Below are positions 42,501-52,888 of a DNA stretch of 64,000 nt, piece after piece; the first letter of the stretch is position 1, and each line of letters opens with the position of its first letter. This DNA comes from Nematostella vectensis (taxonomy: Eukaryota > Cnidaria > Anthozoa > Actiniaria > Edwardsiidae). The position numbers and the translations under genes were made by a program. Location: NCBI RefSeq assembly GCF_932526225.1, contig NC_064035.1, positions 3,533,501-3,597,500 of the forward strand, given 5' to 3'. The notes below the pieces were generated by a model. The model was not told where the DNA came from and did no database searches. It worked only from the letters and a program-made list of their open reading frames with translations.

Positions 42501-45500
42501 TGCTTGCATCTTGCTGAGTTTTAATTGATGTCATTTGTTTCAGGTGGATTTGAGGAATGTGTTTGCCCAGGGGCAGGCCTATGTTGCACTTTCTCGTGCA
42601 AGGTAAATTAAATTAGGACAAACCACTGTATTAGAATTTTCCACCCTAAATGGACTGTTTAAGAATACAAATTATTTACACCTTTAGGACTTTAGAAGGG
42701 CTTCAGGTGTTGTCATTTGATACGTCAAAGTTCACAACCAGTCCTGCTGTCATAGAGTAAGTATAAAAGCATCTATCATATAGCTAAAATTGCTAAAATT
42801 GCGAATTGTGTGCATGCTGTGCCTCTTGGTTATTGCGTTTGTGATTGTGATCATGGAAAGGATGATTTGTGATTGTGATCATGGAAAGGATGATTTGTGA
42901 TTGTGATCATGGAAAGGATGATTTGTGATTGTGATCATGGAAAGGATGATTTGTGATTGTGATCATGGAAAGGATGATTTGTGATTGTGATCATGGAAAG
43001 GATGATTTGTGATTGTGACCATGGAAAGGATGATTTGTGATTGTGATCATGGAAAGGATGATTTGTGATTGTGACCATGGAAAGGATGATTTGTGATTGT
43101 GATCATGGAAAGGATGATTTGTGATTGTGATCATGGAAAGGATGATTTGTGATTGTGACCATGGAAAGGATGATTTGTGATTGTGATCATGGAAAGGATG
43201 ATTTGTGATTGTGATCATGGAAAGGATGATTTGTGATTGTGATCATGGAAAGGATGATTTGTGATTGTGATCATGGAAAGGATGATTTGTGATTGTGATC
43301 ATGGAAAGGATGATTTGTGATTGTGATCATGGAAAGGATGATTTGTGATTGTGATCATGGAAAGGATGATTTGTGATTGTGATCATGGAAAGGATGATTT
43401 GTGATTGTGATCATGGAAAGGATGATTTGTGATTGTGATCATGGAAAGGATGATTTGTGATTGTGATCATGGAAAGGATGATTTGTGATTGTGATCATGG
43501 AAAGGATGATTTGTGATTGTGATCATGGAAAGGATGATTTGTGATTGTGATCATGGAAAGGATGATTTGTGATTGTGATCATGGAAAGGATGATTTGTGA
43601 TTGTGATCATGGAAAGGATGATTTGTGATTGTGATCATGGAAAGGATGATTTGTGATTGTGACCATGGAAAGGATGATTTGTGATTGTGATCATGGAAAG
43701 GATGATTTGTGATTGTGACCATGGAAAGGATGATTTGTGATTGTGATCATGGAAAGGATGATTTGTGATTGTGATCATGGAAAGGATGATTTGTGATTGT
43801 GATCATGGAAAGGATGATTTGTGATTGTGATCATGGAAAGGATGATTTGTGATTGTGATCATGGAAAGGATGATTTGTGATTGTGATCATGGAAAGGATG
43901 ATTTGTGATTGTGATCATGGAAAGGATGATTTGTGATTGTGATCATGGAAAGGATGATTTGTGATTGTGATCATGGAAAGGATGATTTGTGATTGTGATC
44001 ATGGAAAGGATGATTTGTGATTGTGATCATGGAAAGGATGATTTGTGATTGTGATCATGGAAAGGATGATTTGTGATTGTGATCATGGAAAGGATGATTT
44101 GTGATTGTGATCATGGAAAGGATGATTTGTGATTGTGATCATGGAAAGGATGATTTGTGATTGTGATCATGGAAAGGATGATTTGTGATTGTGATCATGG
44201 AAAGGATGATTTGTGATTGTGATCATGGAAAGGATGATTTGTGATTGTGATCATGGAAAGGATGATTTGTGATTGTGATCATGGAAAGGATGATTTGTGA
44301 TTGTGATCATGGAAAGGATGATTTGTGATTGTGATCATGGAAAGGATGATTTGTGATTGTGATCATAGAAAGGATGATTTGTGATTGTGATCATGGAAAG
44401 GATGATTTGTGATTGTGATCATGGAAAGGATGATTTGTGATTGTGATCATGGAAAGGATGATTTGTGATTGTGATCATGGAAAGGATGATTTGTGATTGT
44501 GATCATGGAAAGGATGATTTGTGATTGTGATCATGGAAAGGATGATTTGTGATTGTGATCATGGAAAGGATGATTTGTGATTGTGATCATGGAAAGGATG
44601 ATTTGTGATTGTGATCATGGAAAGGATGATTTGTGATTGTGATCATGGAAAGGATGATTTGTGATTGTGATCATGGAAAGGATGATTTGTGATTGTGATC
44701 ATGGAAAGGATGATTTGTGATTGTGATCATGGAAAGGATGATTTGTGATTGTGATCATGGAAAGGATGATTTGTGATTGTGATCATGGAAAGGATGATTT
44801 GTGATTGTGATCATGGAAAGGATGATTTGTGATTGTGACCATGGAAAGGATGATTTGTGATTGTGACCATGGAAAGGATGATTTGTGATTGTGACCATGG
44901 AAAGGATGATTTGTGATTGTGATCATGGAAAGGATGATTTGTGATTGTGATCATGGAAAGGATGATTTGTGATTGTGATCATGGAAAGGATGATTTGTGA
45001 TTGTGATCATGGAAAGGATGATTTGTGATTGTGATCATGGAAAGGATGATTTGTGATTGTGATCATGGAAAGGATGATTTGTGATTGTGATCATGGAAAG
45101 GATGATTTGTGATTGTGATCATGGAAAGGATGATTTGTGATTGTGATCATGGAAAGGATGATTTGTGATTGTGATCATGGAAAGGATGATTTGTGATTGT
45201 GATCATGGAAATGATGATTTGTGATTGTGATCATGGAAAGGATGATTTGTGATTGTGATCATGGAAAGGATGATTTGTGATTGTGATCATGGAAAGGATG
45301 ATTTGTGATTGTGATCATGGAAAGGATGATTTGTGATTGTGATCATGGAAAGGATGATTTGTGATTGTGATCATGGAAAGGATGATTTGTGATTGTGATC
45401 ATGGAAAGGATGATTTGTGATTGTGATCATGGAAAGGATGATTTGTGATTGTGATCATGGAAAGGATGATTTGTGATTGTGATCATGGAAAGGATGATTT

Positions 45501-48500
45501 GTGATTGTGATCATGGAAAGGATGATTTGTGATTGTGATCATGGAAAGGATGATTTGTGATTGTGATCATGGAAAGGATGATTTGTGATTGTGATCATGG
45601 AAAGGATGATTTGTGATTGTGATCATGGAAAGGATGATTTGTGATTGTGATCATGGAAAGGATGATTTGTGATTGTGATCATGGAAAGGATGATTTGTGA
45701 TTGTGATCATGGAAAGGATGATTTGTGATTGTGATCATGGAAAGGATGATTTGTGATTGTGATCATGGAAAGGATGATTTGTGATTGTGATCATGGAAAG
45801 GATGATTTGTGATTGTGATCATGGAAAGGATGATTTGTGATTGTGATCATGGAAAGGATGATTTGTGATTGTGATCATGGAAAGGATGATTTGTGATTGT
45901 GATCATGGAAAGGATGATTTGTGATTGTGATCATGGAAAGGATGATTTGTGATTGTGATCATGGAAAGGATGATTTGTGATTGTGATCATGGAAAGGATG
46001 ATTTGTGATTGTGATCATGGAAAGGATGATTTGTGATTGTGATCATGGAAAGGATGATTTGTGATTGTGATCATGGAAAGGATGATTTGTGATTGTGATC
46101 ATGGAAAGGATGATTTGTGATTGTGATCATGGAAAGGATGATTTGTGATTGTGATCATGGAAAGGATGATTTGTGATTGTGATCATGGAAAGGATGATTT
46201 GTGATTGTGATCATGGAAAGGATGATTTGTGATTGTGATCATGGAAAGGATGATTTGTGATTGTGATCATGGAAAGGATGATTTGTGATTGTGATCATGG
46301 AAAGGATGATTTGTGATTGTGACCATGGAAAGGATGATTTGTGATTGTGATCATGGAAAGGATGATTTGTGATTGTGATCATGGAAAGGATGATTTGTGA
46401 TTGTGATCATGGAAAGGATGATTTGTGATTGTGATCATGGAAAGGATGATTTGTGATTGTGATCATGGAAAGGATGATTTGTGATTGTGATCATGGAAAG
46501 GATGATTTGTGATTGTGATCATGGAAAGGATGATTTGTGATTGTGATCATGGAAAGGATGATTTGTGATTGTGATCATGGAAAGGATGATTTGTGATTGT
46601 GATCATGGAAAGGATGATTTGTGATTGTGATCATGGAAAGGATGATTTGTGATTGTGGTGTTCATAATGATAATGTTGATATTGATGGTTACAATGATAT
46701 TGATGAATGATGATGATGATGATCGATTGTGATTGAATGAATGCAATACTCAGTCGTGATGGTATTGAGTAACTTTGAGTGATGGTGGTAATGATGACAT
46801 TGATGGAAAGGTAGATGAAAATTTTTATTATGATATGATATAGGTAAGATAAGTGATATGATATGATATAGGTAAGATAAGTAAGATGATGATTGTGATG
46901 AATGCACTGCTTGATAACAGTTTTCAGATGTTAGCAGTGATGATGTTGATGAGGAAGATGGTAGTGATGATGATGACATTGGTGCTGATGGTGTTTGAAA
47001 TAGTAAAGATGATTTAGATAATAATTAGTGGCAATTATGAATGAGCCCTTGTGGTTATTCATATTGTTATCCTTGTGGGATGATAATATGGTGATGGCAA
47101 AGGAGTGTAGTTTTCATGGTTGTGCTGGTAGAGGTGGTGTTGGTGATATTTTAGAGGTTTTTTGTGTTTTCTAGCTTTTACAAGGATAGGGTGAAGCAAG
47201 CACCCCTCCACCTTCCAGGTATGTTACTATAAAATGGGGGAAATCTTAAGATTGCAGTGATATCTCGATAAGGCGTATCCCAGTGCAGAGCGGCTGTTTG
47301 ATAGAGGTTCACAGAGCTGTTGACAAAAAAGTGAAACCATGTGTGTTATTTTCTCTTTTTCGGCCCTGTATTTGAGTTGTTGGACTGGTGGACAAGAAGC
47401 TTATGTTCCTCATCCCCAACATGGGCATTATTCTAAACACATATTGGGTTTTTAACTGTAAAGTTCTAACAACATAACTGTATAAGCACTACATATTTTT
47501 ACGACGAATTTCTACTGAGGTCAGCAGTAACTTGAAGTTCAATTTTATGATCAGTTTTGTTACCAGAGTTTTCGATCCATAAATTAGCCCGCTTTATAGA
47601 TGTCAATGTAAGAAGTGGTTATTAATTACTGGGGTGGGGGAGGGGGGCCGGCTGGCATTTTTGCAAAACCCTGGGCTCCAAAATTGTGCCCCCCCCCCCT
47701 GAAATCCAAGCCAAAAAATTGTGATCCCCCCTCCCCCCTAGACACCCAAAAATTTGCAACCCCCCCCCCCCCCCCCGCAACCACCTCCAATTTTTGTATT
47801 CAATAATTATAAATTATATCTTTAAAACAACAGAGACTTGATATACATACTGAATATAACCTTTAATAAAATATAGATCAGCTAGCGTGGCAATTCTGTC
47901 CTATTTAATTTAAGTATGAATCTTCACTTTCGGTAGTTTAGGAGATAAACAACAAATACGGGTGTTTCTAGAAAACAAACTACGCCGTCGACGACGTTAA
48001 CAAAGACATTTGAGTCTAGGTTTTGCAAAATTTTAAAGTATTCGTTTCGTTTTGTTCAACTGATTAGAACGGGCAGCTTTGTCTGTCAACCATATGAGAG
48101 ATTTTCAAAATTTATTTATATAAAGACAAGATTGGTACCTGAACAACATGGAACTAGATATACAATAGTAGAAAACATTGTGAACTGAATAAAATTTTCA
48201 TTTAAACAATGACTCGCTTGCTCAGCATTATATATTAAAACCAGACTTAAATTCGGGGCCCAAAAAAATGTGACCCCCCCCCCCCCCCTTTTATGACAGC
48301 CCAAATATATGAGACCCACCCTAAATCGGCGCCCAAGGAGCGTATCCCCCATTACATATTTACATTAAACACTGTAAGCATTGTTCAACCCGGTTTTTCT
48401 TTTGTAGAAGACAAGTGTTCGCCGAGTAGTTCAAATGACTCGGCGACCAGCAAGTGGTGTACGGTGCAAGATGTTGCATCGACGCCATACCGCATAGTCC

Positions 48501-49342
48501 ATTCAACGCCGCTTGCCGATAAACTTCCGTCTACACAACCAAGCAAGAAACACGGAGCCTTCATGAAAGCATCAGAGCTACTACCGACAACAAAATCTAG
48601 TACCAAAGGGAAAGTTTCGAAGGAATGCCCAGAAAAGGGCCCTTTGAATTTGTTTTTCAGAAATCGTCAAGTGGGAGGTGAAGCAGTTAAAGAAATCAAG
48701 GTTGGCCGGAAGTCGTCTCCTAGTCCAAAGTATCAAGATTCTATGTCTGACAATGTCTCTCGCCATGTTCCTAATTCTAAGAGAAGTCTCCAGCTTTCTT
48801 TTGGCAAACGTAAGCGGGCCGAAAACGATGAACAGTGTGATACACTGTCTCCGCAGAACACGGAAGGCTGCTTAAATATGACTGTGGCAAATAATTGTCC
48901 GCCGACTAAAAAGAAAGTGATGTTTTTCCGGTCTGAATCGGAATCCTCACAGCGCGAGAATAAGAGCAGTGAGTCCAAGGATTCGGATGATTTTCATCTT
49001 TCCTCGTTTTCTGCGAATACGGCTCTCTGTCGGGACAAAGACAGCTGCCCCACGCCCAAAAGAGATCATCATCGAGTCTGCGCAACACTTCCTGAAAGTA
49101 CAGACGCTTCCTCGCAAACTGATTTAGTCCTCTTACGGATTGTCCCGTGTCAGGACGTTGAGTTTGTAGGCGCCCCCCCTGGATGGTCACCAGATGTCTC
49201 GCGGCAGGGCGTTGTCGTGCTAGGTGTCCCCCATGGGTGGTTTTTACACATGATGGAAATGTTACAGGCCGTCGTCAAGCTTGCTGTATTGATGATTTTC
49301 GTCACCGTTCACTTTTATCTAACTCAAGTAATTTACGATTAG
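37865..49342 (+). CDS. PIF1: PIF1-family 5'-3' DNA helicase
   Basis: Thirteen exons keep frame: 37865..37939, 38037..38324, 39164..39288, 39937..40013, 40263..40371, 41033..41125, 41225..41327, 41697..41945, 42294..42464, 42544..42602, 42688..42756, 47175..47218, 48408..49342 (about 798 residues). Exon 1 is inferred from an open 25-codon stretch with a GTGAGT donor; otherwise the start is the ATG at 38040. SF1B motifs appear in order: Walker A FFTGNAGTGKTT, Walker B VLVIDEVSMLDG, motif III LCGDFFQLPP, QIYRQSDPRLI, VGAQVMLLKN, motif V AWAITIHKSQGMS and motif VI QAYVALSRAR. PIF1 unwinds G-quadruplexes and acts at telomeres and in mitochondria. The large last exon codes a Ser/Lys-rich tail ending in a hydrophobic stretch (AVVKLAVLMIFVTVHFYL), which I do not know from other PIF1 proteins. 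Confidence 0.93.
38347..39095. mobile_element. Non-autonomous DNA transposon in PIF1 intron 2
   Basis: Inverted termini CATACCTGCCAAC and GTTGGCAGGTATG bound a 749-bp segment. It is flanked by perfect 6-bp direct repeats TTATAT (38341-38346 and 39096-39101). The interior has a G-rich run near 38395-38440 and no open frame. It looks like a MITE; the superfamily is not certain. Confidence 0.8.
39472..39655. repeat. (TTA)n/(TTG)n microsatellite in PIF1 intron 3
   Basis: About 100 bp of pure TTA triplets followed by mixed TTG and TTATTG units. Open frames across it (poly-Ile, poly-Leu) are artefacts. Confidence 0.97.
40440..40930. repeat. Degenerate G-rich tandem repeat in PIF1 intron 5
   Basis: Recurrent GGGTCTTTGGGGCCAT-like blocks spaced roughly 40-60 bp apart with much divergence. 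It looks like an old decayed minisatellite. Confidence 0.7.
42841..46657. repeat. 28-bp minisatellite, about 136 copies, in PIF1 intron 11
   Basis: The unit contains TGTGATTGTGATCATGG followed by AAAGGATGATT. Copies are almost identical over 3.8 kb. The main variant is GTGACCATGG for GTGATCATGG, clustered near the left end and at a few internal places. Such low divergence points to recent expansion or homogenisation. Confidence 0.98.
46660..47000. repeat. GAT-rich low-complexity tract in PIF1 intron 11
   Basis: Interrupted TGATGATGAT and ATGATATGATATAGG stretches directly after the 28-bp array, probably the same slippage-prone region. Confidence 0.8.
47620..48330. repeat. Poly-G/poly-C rich segments in PIF1 intron 12
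   Basis: Runs of 9-16 C or G at 47633-47645, 47690-47700, 47760-47776 and 48275-48290, set in similar phrases (GGGCCCAAAAAAATGTGACC, CCAAAAAATTGTGATCCCCC). The similarity suggests fragments of one dispersed repeat family. Not coding. Confidence 0.6.
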
Positions 49343-49691
49343 AGAGACTAGTTCACAAGACACAATTACAGTTAACGTTCTCTTTCACGATAAAGATTTG
49401 TACATGATTAATACGACATTATGAACGAAAATTAAATGCGTTGATATGATAACCTGTAGTTCCTGTCTTCCTGCTCCAAGGTCCCCACATTGCTAAAGCA
49501 CTATGCAGACAGCGTCAACATCAGGCACATTGCTGGTGCCCCTTGTTGAACTACTCTACAACACTTCTAAACTTGCTGTGGAAATAACAGCGCCAGCAAT
49601 GCTGGACTAGCCTTGCTTGGTCGGACTGATTCCTCGTCTCGAGAAACCGAGTAGGTGGACATAATAGGAAGGAGAGAAGACTTCTTGAGGA
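49343..49691. other. PIF1 3' region up to the viral element
   Basis: This 349-bp stretch contains the PIF1 3' untranslated sequence and the flank of the insertion. No other gene is present. Confidence 0.7.
49431..49436 (+). terminator. Candidate PIF1 poly(A) signal (ATTAAA)
   Basis: Common variant ATTAAA, 88 bp past the PIF1 stop codon and upstream of the element. If it is used, the element lies outside the mature PIF1 transcript. Confidence 0.45.
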
Positions 49692-49697
49692 GTGTTT
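49692..49697. repeat. Left target-site duplication GTGTTT
   Basis: It is identical to GTGTTT at 62437-62442 and directly abuts the G15 end of the left inverted repeat. A 6-bp duplication is the hallmark of Polinton/Maverick integration. Confidence 0.9.
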
Positions 49698-50070
49698 GGG
49701 GGGGGGGGGGGGACTAGGGGGTTTCAGTGAAACTAGTGGGAGGCGCTAATCGCCACTCCGGGCCCCCAAGCCCGCTTTCAGTGAAACGAGTGGGAGGCGC
49801 GAATCGCCCCTCCGGGCCTCCCAGCCCCACTCCAGGCTGGGGACTTTCGGTGACGCGTAGATTAATAATTAATCTCCGTCGGGGCCACTTCGCGTAGATG
49901 GATACTTAGCAGAAGTAGGTCTACGCAAAACACGCTCCGCGTAGATGGTTAATCTATGTCGGGGACGTGTGCTAGGGCCGTGAAAACGAGGAGGGCCGCC
50001 GACCTACGGAGCCGTTTTTCGGCCGTAAATTCAAAGCCGCTGGCGTGGCGTTTAAACCTGAGTTTTACTC
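49698..50070 (+). repeat. Left terminal inverted repeat, 373 bp
   Basis: It matches the right repeat with only a handful of differences by eye. It starts with G15, then ACTAGGGGG. It holds two ~54-bp direct repeats (49722-49775, 49776-49829), each with the 13-bp palindrome TTTCAGTGAAAC-type start and a GGGAGGC/GCCTCCC-type hairpin. A 17-bp palindrome AGATTAATAATTAATCT lies at 49859-49875. CGCGTAGAT occurs at 49891 and 49939, and the inverse TCTACGC near 49919. These look like binding sites for element proteins. Confidence 0.97.
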
Positions 50071-50117
50071 GAACACCTCGCTCCCGAACTCCTTGCGAAT
50101 TTCTCGCAGCCTCTTTT

Positions 50118-50735
50118 TCATCTTTTCGCGTGTCTCCAGGGAGGGCCCTTTCCTGCTTTTTTATCACTCGGTGCGAGGCCGTGTAGAGCTCTGATAGCGG
50201 CCTTGAGCGCGTAGTATCTCTCTTGTTCCTGAAGTATTAGCCGAAACTCTTCGTCTGAGATATGCCCGTCCTGCAGAGCCTTAGAGACCAGCTCGCTGAT
50301 CGAGTTTTTCTTACTCTCCGCTAAAACCATCGTGTCTTCGTGTTTAGCCACCTTGCTCGTAAGACCCCTAGAGACTACCCCCGCGCCCACGACACCGACC
50401 AGCCCAGCGACCCCTGCCCGCGGACCGCCGATCAGAACCCCTATCCCACTCAAAGAGACCCCCACCCCGGCGCTGGAAAGTGCCCCTGCAGCGATGCCGG
50501 ATGCCACAGACACAGCATGGGTAACGGCAAAGGCGCGCTTATACTTCTTCCGCACCTGATGATGCGTTATCTCGTTGTCTAGAACCGCCTGAGTGTCACA
50601 TATTTTCTGGAGTCGGAAGCTTTGCACGTCGCCGCCGATGCTTGCCGGAGCGGTAGGCGTCATGTGCGTTTGCGGGGGGCAGACGCTGGGAAGCGAGGGG
50701 TATATGGCACCGCTGCTAACGTCGCTGTTTGCCAT
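50118..50735 (-). CDS. Orphan element protein with glycine-rich membrane core and SHOCT-like end
   Basis: The frame is intact at 205 residues. A Pro/Ser-rich start (1-40) is followed by a helical stretch and a hydrophobic Gly/Ala/Val-rich core at about residues 70-125, enough for two membrane passes. The C-terminal helix pair (ALQDGHISDEEFRLIL) resembles short SHOCT-type segments. I recall similar proteins of unknown function in cnidarian genomes. It sits just inside the left repeat and ends within 50 bp of it. It lies 17 bp past the penton-like gene on the same strand, so the two may share a transcript. A membrane-associated virion or exit protein is possible; no function can be assigned. 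Confidence 0.7.
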   Translation of the reverse strand: MANSDVSSGAIYPSLPSVCPPQTHMTPTAPASIGGDVQSFRLQKICDTQAVLDNEITHHQVRKKYKRAFAVTHAVSVASGIAAGALSSAGVGVSLSGIGVLIGGPRAGVAGLVGVVGAGVVSRGLTSKVAKHEDTMVLAESKKNSISELVSKALQDGHISDEEFRLILQEQERYYALKAAIRALHGLAPSDKKAGKGPPWRHAKR

Positions 50736-50751
50736 GCTTGTTATGTCGGAC

Positions 50752-51435
50752 CTAGGTTAGCTCTAATACGAGGCGAACAGGCTTGTCCTTAAAGTCCACC
50801 CGTCTACCGCGGTCATCAGTGATCCATATTCGGATACTCGAGACAAACTCAGATGAAGATGCTGCGACACAAACGGGGATGTCGGGCCCATAAACGACTT
50901 TCTCCCGCGGGTTTCTAGGCAAGCGAGAACGTTTGAAGGCTTGTCTAAGGCGAGGCATTGCGTGCAGTCTACGATATCGCAGAAGATGTAGAGGGCCTTT
51001 ATTTTCGGCAAAGCCACCTTAAGTGCCCCCCCCCCCCCCCACGGGCAGTGCGAGGCCCCGCGCCCCCAACTGATCGTCTTTAGCCTCTAGGCCAAATAGT
51101 GCGCAAAGCTCGGCGTTCAGGAACGCAATGCCTGTGGACACGAGCACGATCTTCCCGGTGAGGGGATCCAGCTTCGCGGTCAGAATCTTGCTTTCAGCGC
51201 GGTTGATCGTTTCCACGATGGACTCGGCCGTGTGGTGCCCGACTGGCAGAGTAGCGATGGGCGAGAGGGAGGCTATGGTCGTTATCTGATGCTCCCGCTC
51301 GAGATTATACCAGCTGTTAAACAGCGAGGCTTGCCGGAGCGCCACGAAGCGTGGGCGCCTTATCGGCTGCTCGAAGAAGAGCGTCAGTTCGCCTTCGGTG
51401 AACACAGCATGTAGGACCACCATTGTGTTGAACAT
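50752..51435 (-). pseudogene. Probable penton (minor capsid) protein, frameshifted
   Basis: The coding potential runs in three frames. The first part begins at the ATG at 51435 (or 51423) and stops at 51019, straight after a C15 tract (51026-51040). The middle part lies in a second frame, and the end (to 50752) is in a third after a slip near 50900. Features that suggest a single-jelly-roll penton of the Polinton type are the N-terminal strand-rich segment with WYNL, the central ALYIFCDIVD phrase, and an end phrase VSSIRIWITDDRGRRVDF followed by a hydrophobic strand. Those positions fit conserved strands in penton proteins as I remember them, but structure prediction would be needed. It is not functional as it stands unless the C-tract length varies. 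Confidence 0.55.
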
Positions 51436-51486
51436 AGCCCGCCTTCGTGTTTAATAGTGCTGAGCATTGATTGGGAAGGCTGGCGG

Positions 51487-52888
51487 ATGCTGAACGAGGA
51501 GGCGATTCCCCGAAGGGAGGCGGAAGAGACGAAGAAGGCGGCAGTTGCGGCGGGAGCCTCTATAGCCGAGCATATCAAACACGCTATAGCCGAACAAGTC
51601 AAACGCGCAAAACCCGGTTTCCCTAGGTCTCTGACCCTCGCGCAAAGGCTGCTCTACGCCGTGCCCGCGACCCCCGTGGAGAGCACGGCCTCAGACATCA
51701 CCCCACTACTCACGCAGCTAGAGATACACGTGGCTGAGGACAAATCATTCACGACTAGGGTCCGAGACATATTCAAAGAGGCAGTAGTCACGCACAAGTC
51801 CGCCAAGGAGTCTCGTCGGTGGCTAGCGGAGCCTTCCTATGGGTACTGGCCACAGCAACTCAACTTTGCGGTCTGGTGCGCAACCGCCGGATGCGGGGTG
51901 TCCCCAACAGACCCCGCTTTCGCCACGCTCCCCTCTGTCATCAGGGGATTTCTAAGGTTTTACGTCTACTTTACCACCCGGAGGATACTCTACGAGCTCG
52001 GCGCCCCCCTGCCTGGCGACAGCCCGTTCACGCAAAAAGGTAACCCCTACAAGAAGGCCGCTTTCGGGCGTCTATGTATAGAGTTCGGTTTGCCGCGTAA
52101 GCCGGACTTCCGATGGAAAGGCGGGCGGAACCACGGGCTAGGCGGTGTGTTTGTGTTCTACCCGGGGGAGGGGTATCGCAACGTGCACGTGATCCGTGGC
52201 TACGACACGGCGGCGGACGAGTACCCGAGCCACCTCAATCTGTTTAGTGACGAAGGTGGGACGTACAATAGTGGGAAGCAGGTGGGTTACATACGCAACG
52301 ACGACCACGGGGGCGTGCAATATAGCTGGTTGGCGCCTCCCAAAGGTGAGGGGCTGACGAAAGCAGGGCTAGGAAGACTCGATCGCTCGGTCGAGGCGTT
52401 CGTCTACACAGTGCTTGGCGCGCAGTTAAACGTCCGTTCCTCTATCGCGGGGGCCGCCGGCCATGGAGGCGCAGGCGGAGTTCACGAAGCTGCTTCAAGA
52501 CGCGATCATAGAAAACGACATCGCTCAAAGCGTGCAAAGGTACCAGTTAGCCGTGCAGGAGGTTAAGGTGAGACTGAGTCTTGCGGTCGCACCAGGAGTG
52601 TGGCTGATGCCGAGCGATCTGGTGATAAACACGCAAAGCGTCGTGGGCTACAACAATAAGCTGCAGAAAGCCACAGACTCCATGACGCTCGGCGCAAACG
52701 CGATCAACACCGAGACAAAGCCAGTCGGTGCTCATAACATGGCCGGTGGGCATCATAGGGTGCAACACGTAACTGACCCTGGGATCGACCGCGTGCCGTC
52801 CCGGCGGCGAAGCAAGGCCCTGCGAAAGTGCACGCAGAGGGCGCGGCCCCTGCCCCCTCTCTACGTACGCACGCTGCACATAGCATGA
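51487..52888 (+). pseudogene. Large orphan structural-type protein, frameshifted near its 3' end
   Basis: From the ATG at 51487 an open frame runs to 52566 (359 residues). The likely continuation (from about 52463, starting EAQAEFTKLLQDAI) lies in another frame up to at most 52888, so a frameshift sits at about 52450-52470. The start is a charged helical segment. The middle is aromatic and Gly-rich (SYGYWPQQLNFAVWCATAGC, GRNHGLGGVFVFYPGEG, NLFSDEGG), then SVEAFVYTVLGAQLNVRSSI. The second piece contains GVWLMPSDLVINTQSVVGYN. I recall this as a recurrent cnidarian orphan family with no assigned domain. Its size and position between penton-like and capsid genes suggest a virion protein. Its end overlaps the convergent minus-strand gene. 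Confidence 0.65.

Noticed and set aside
48293-48407. Upstream part of the last long PIF1 frame
   Set aside because: It precedes a clear CTTTTGTAG acceptor that keeps the frame from exon 12, and contains repeat-derived poly-C sequence.
49949-50186. Short open frames within the terminal repeats, present at both ends
   Set aside because: They are duplicated only because the repeats are inverted copies; no conserved protein pattern, and the region is full of palindromic sites.
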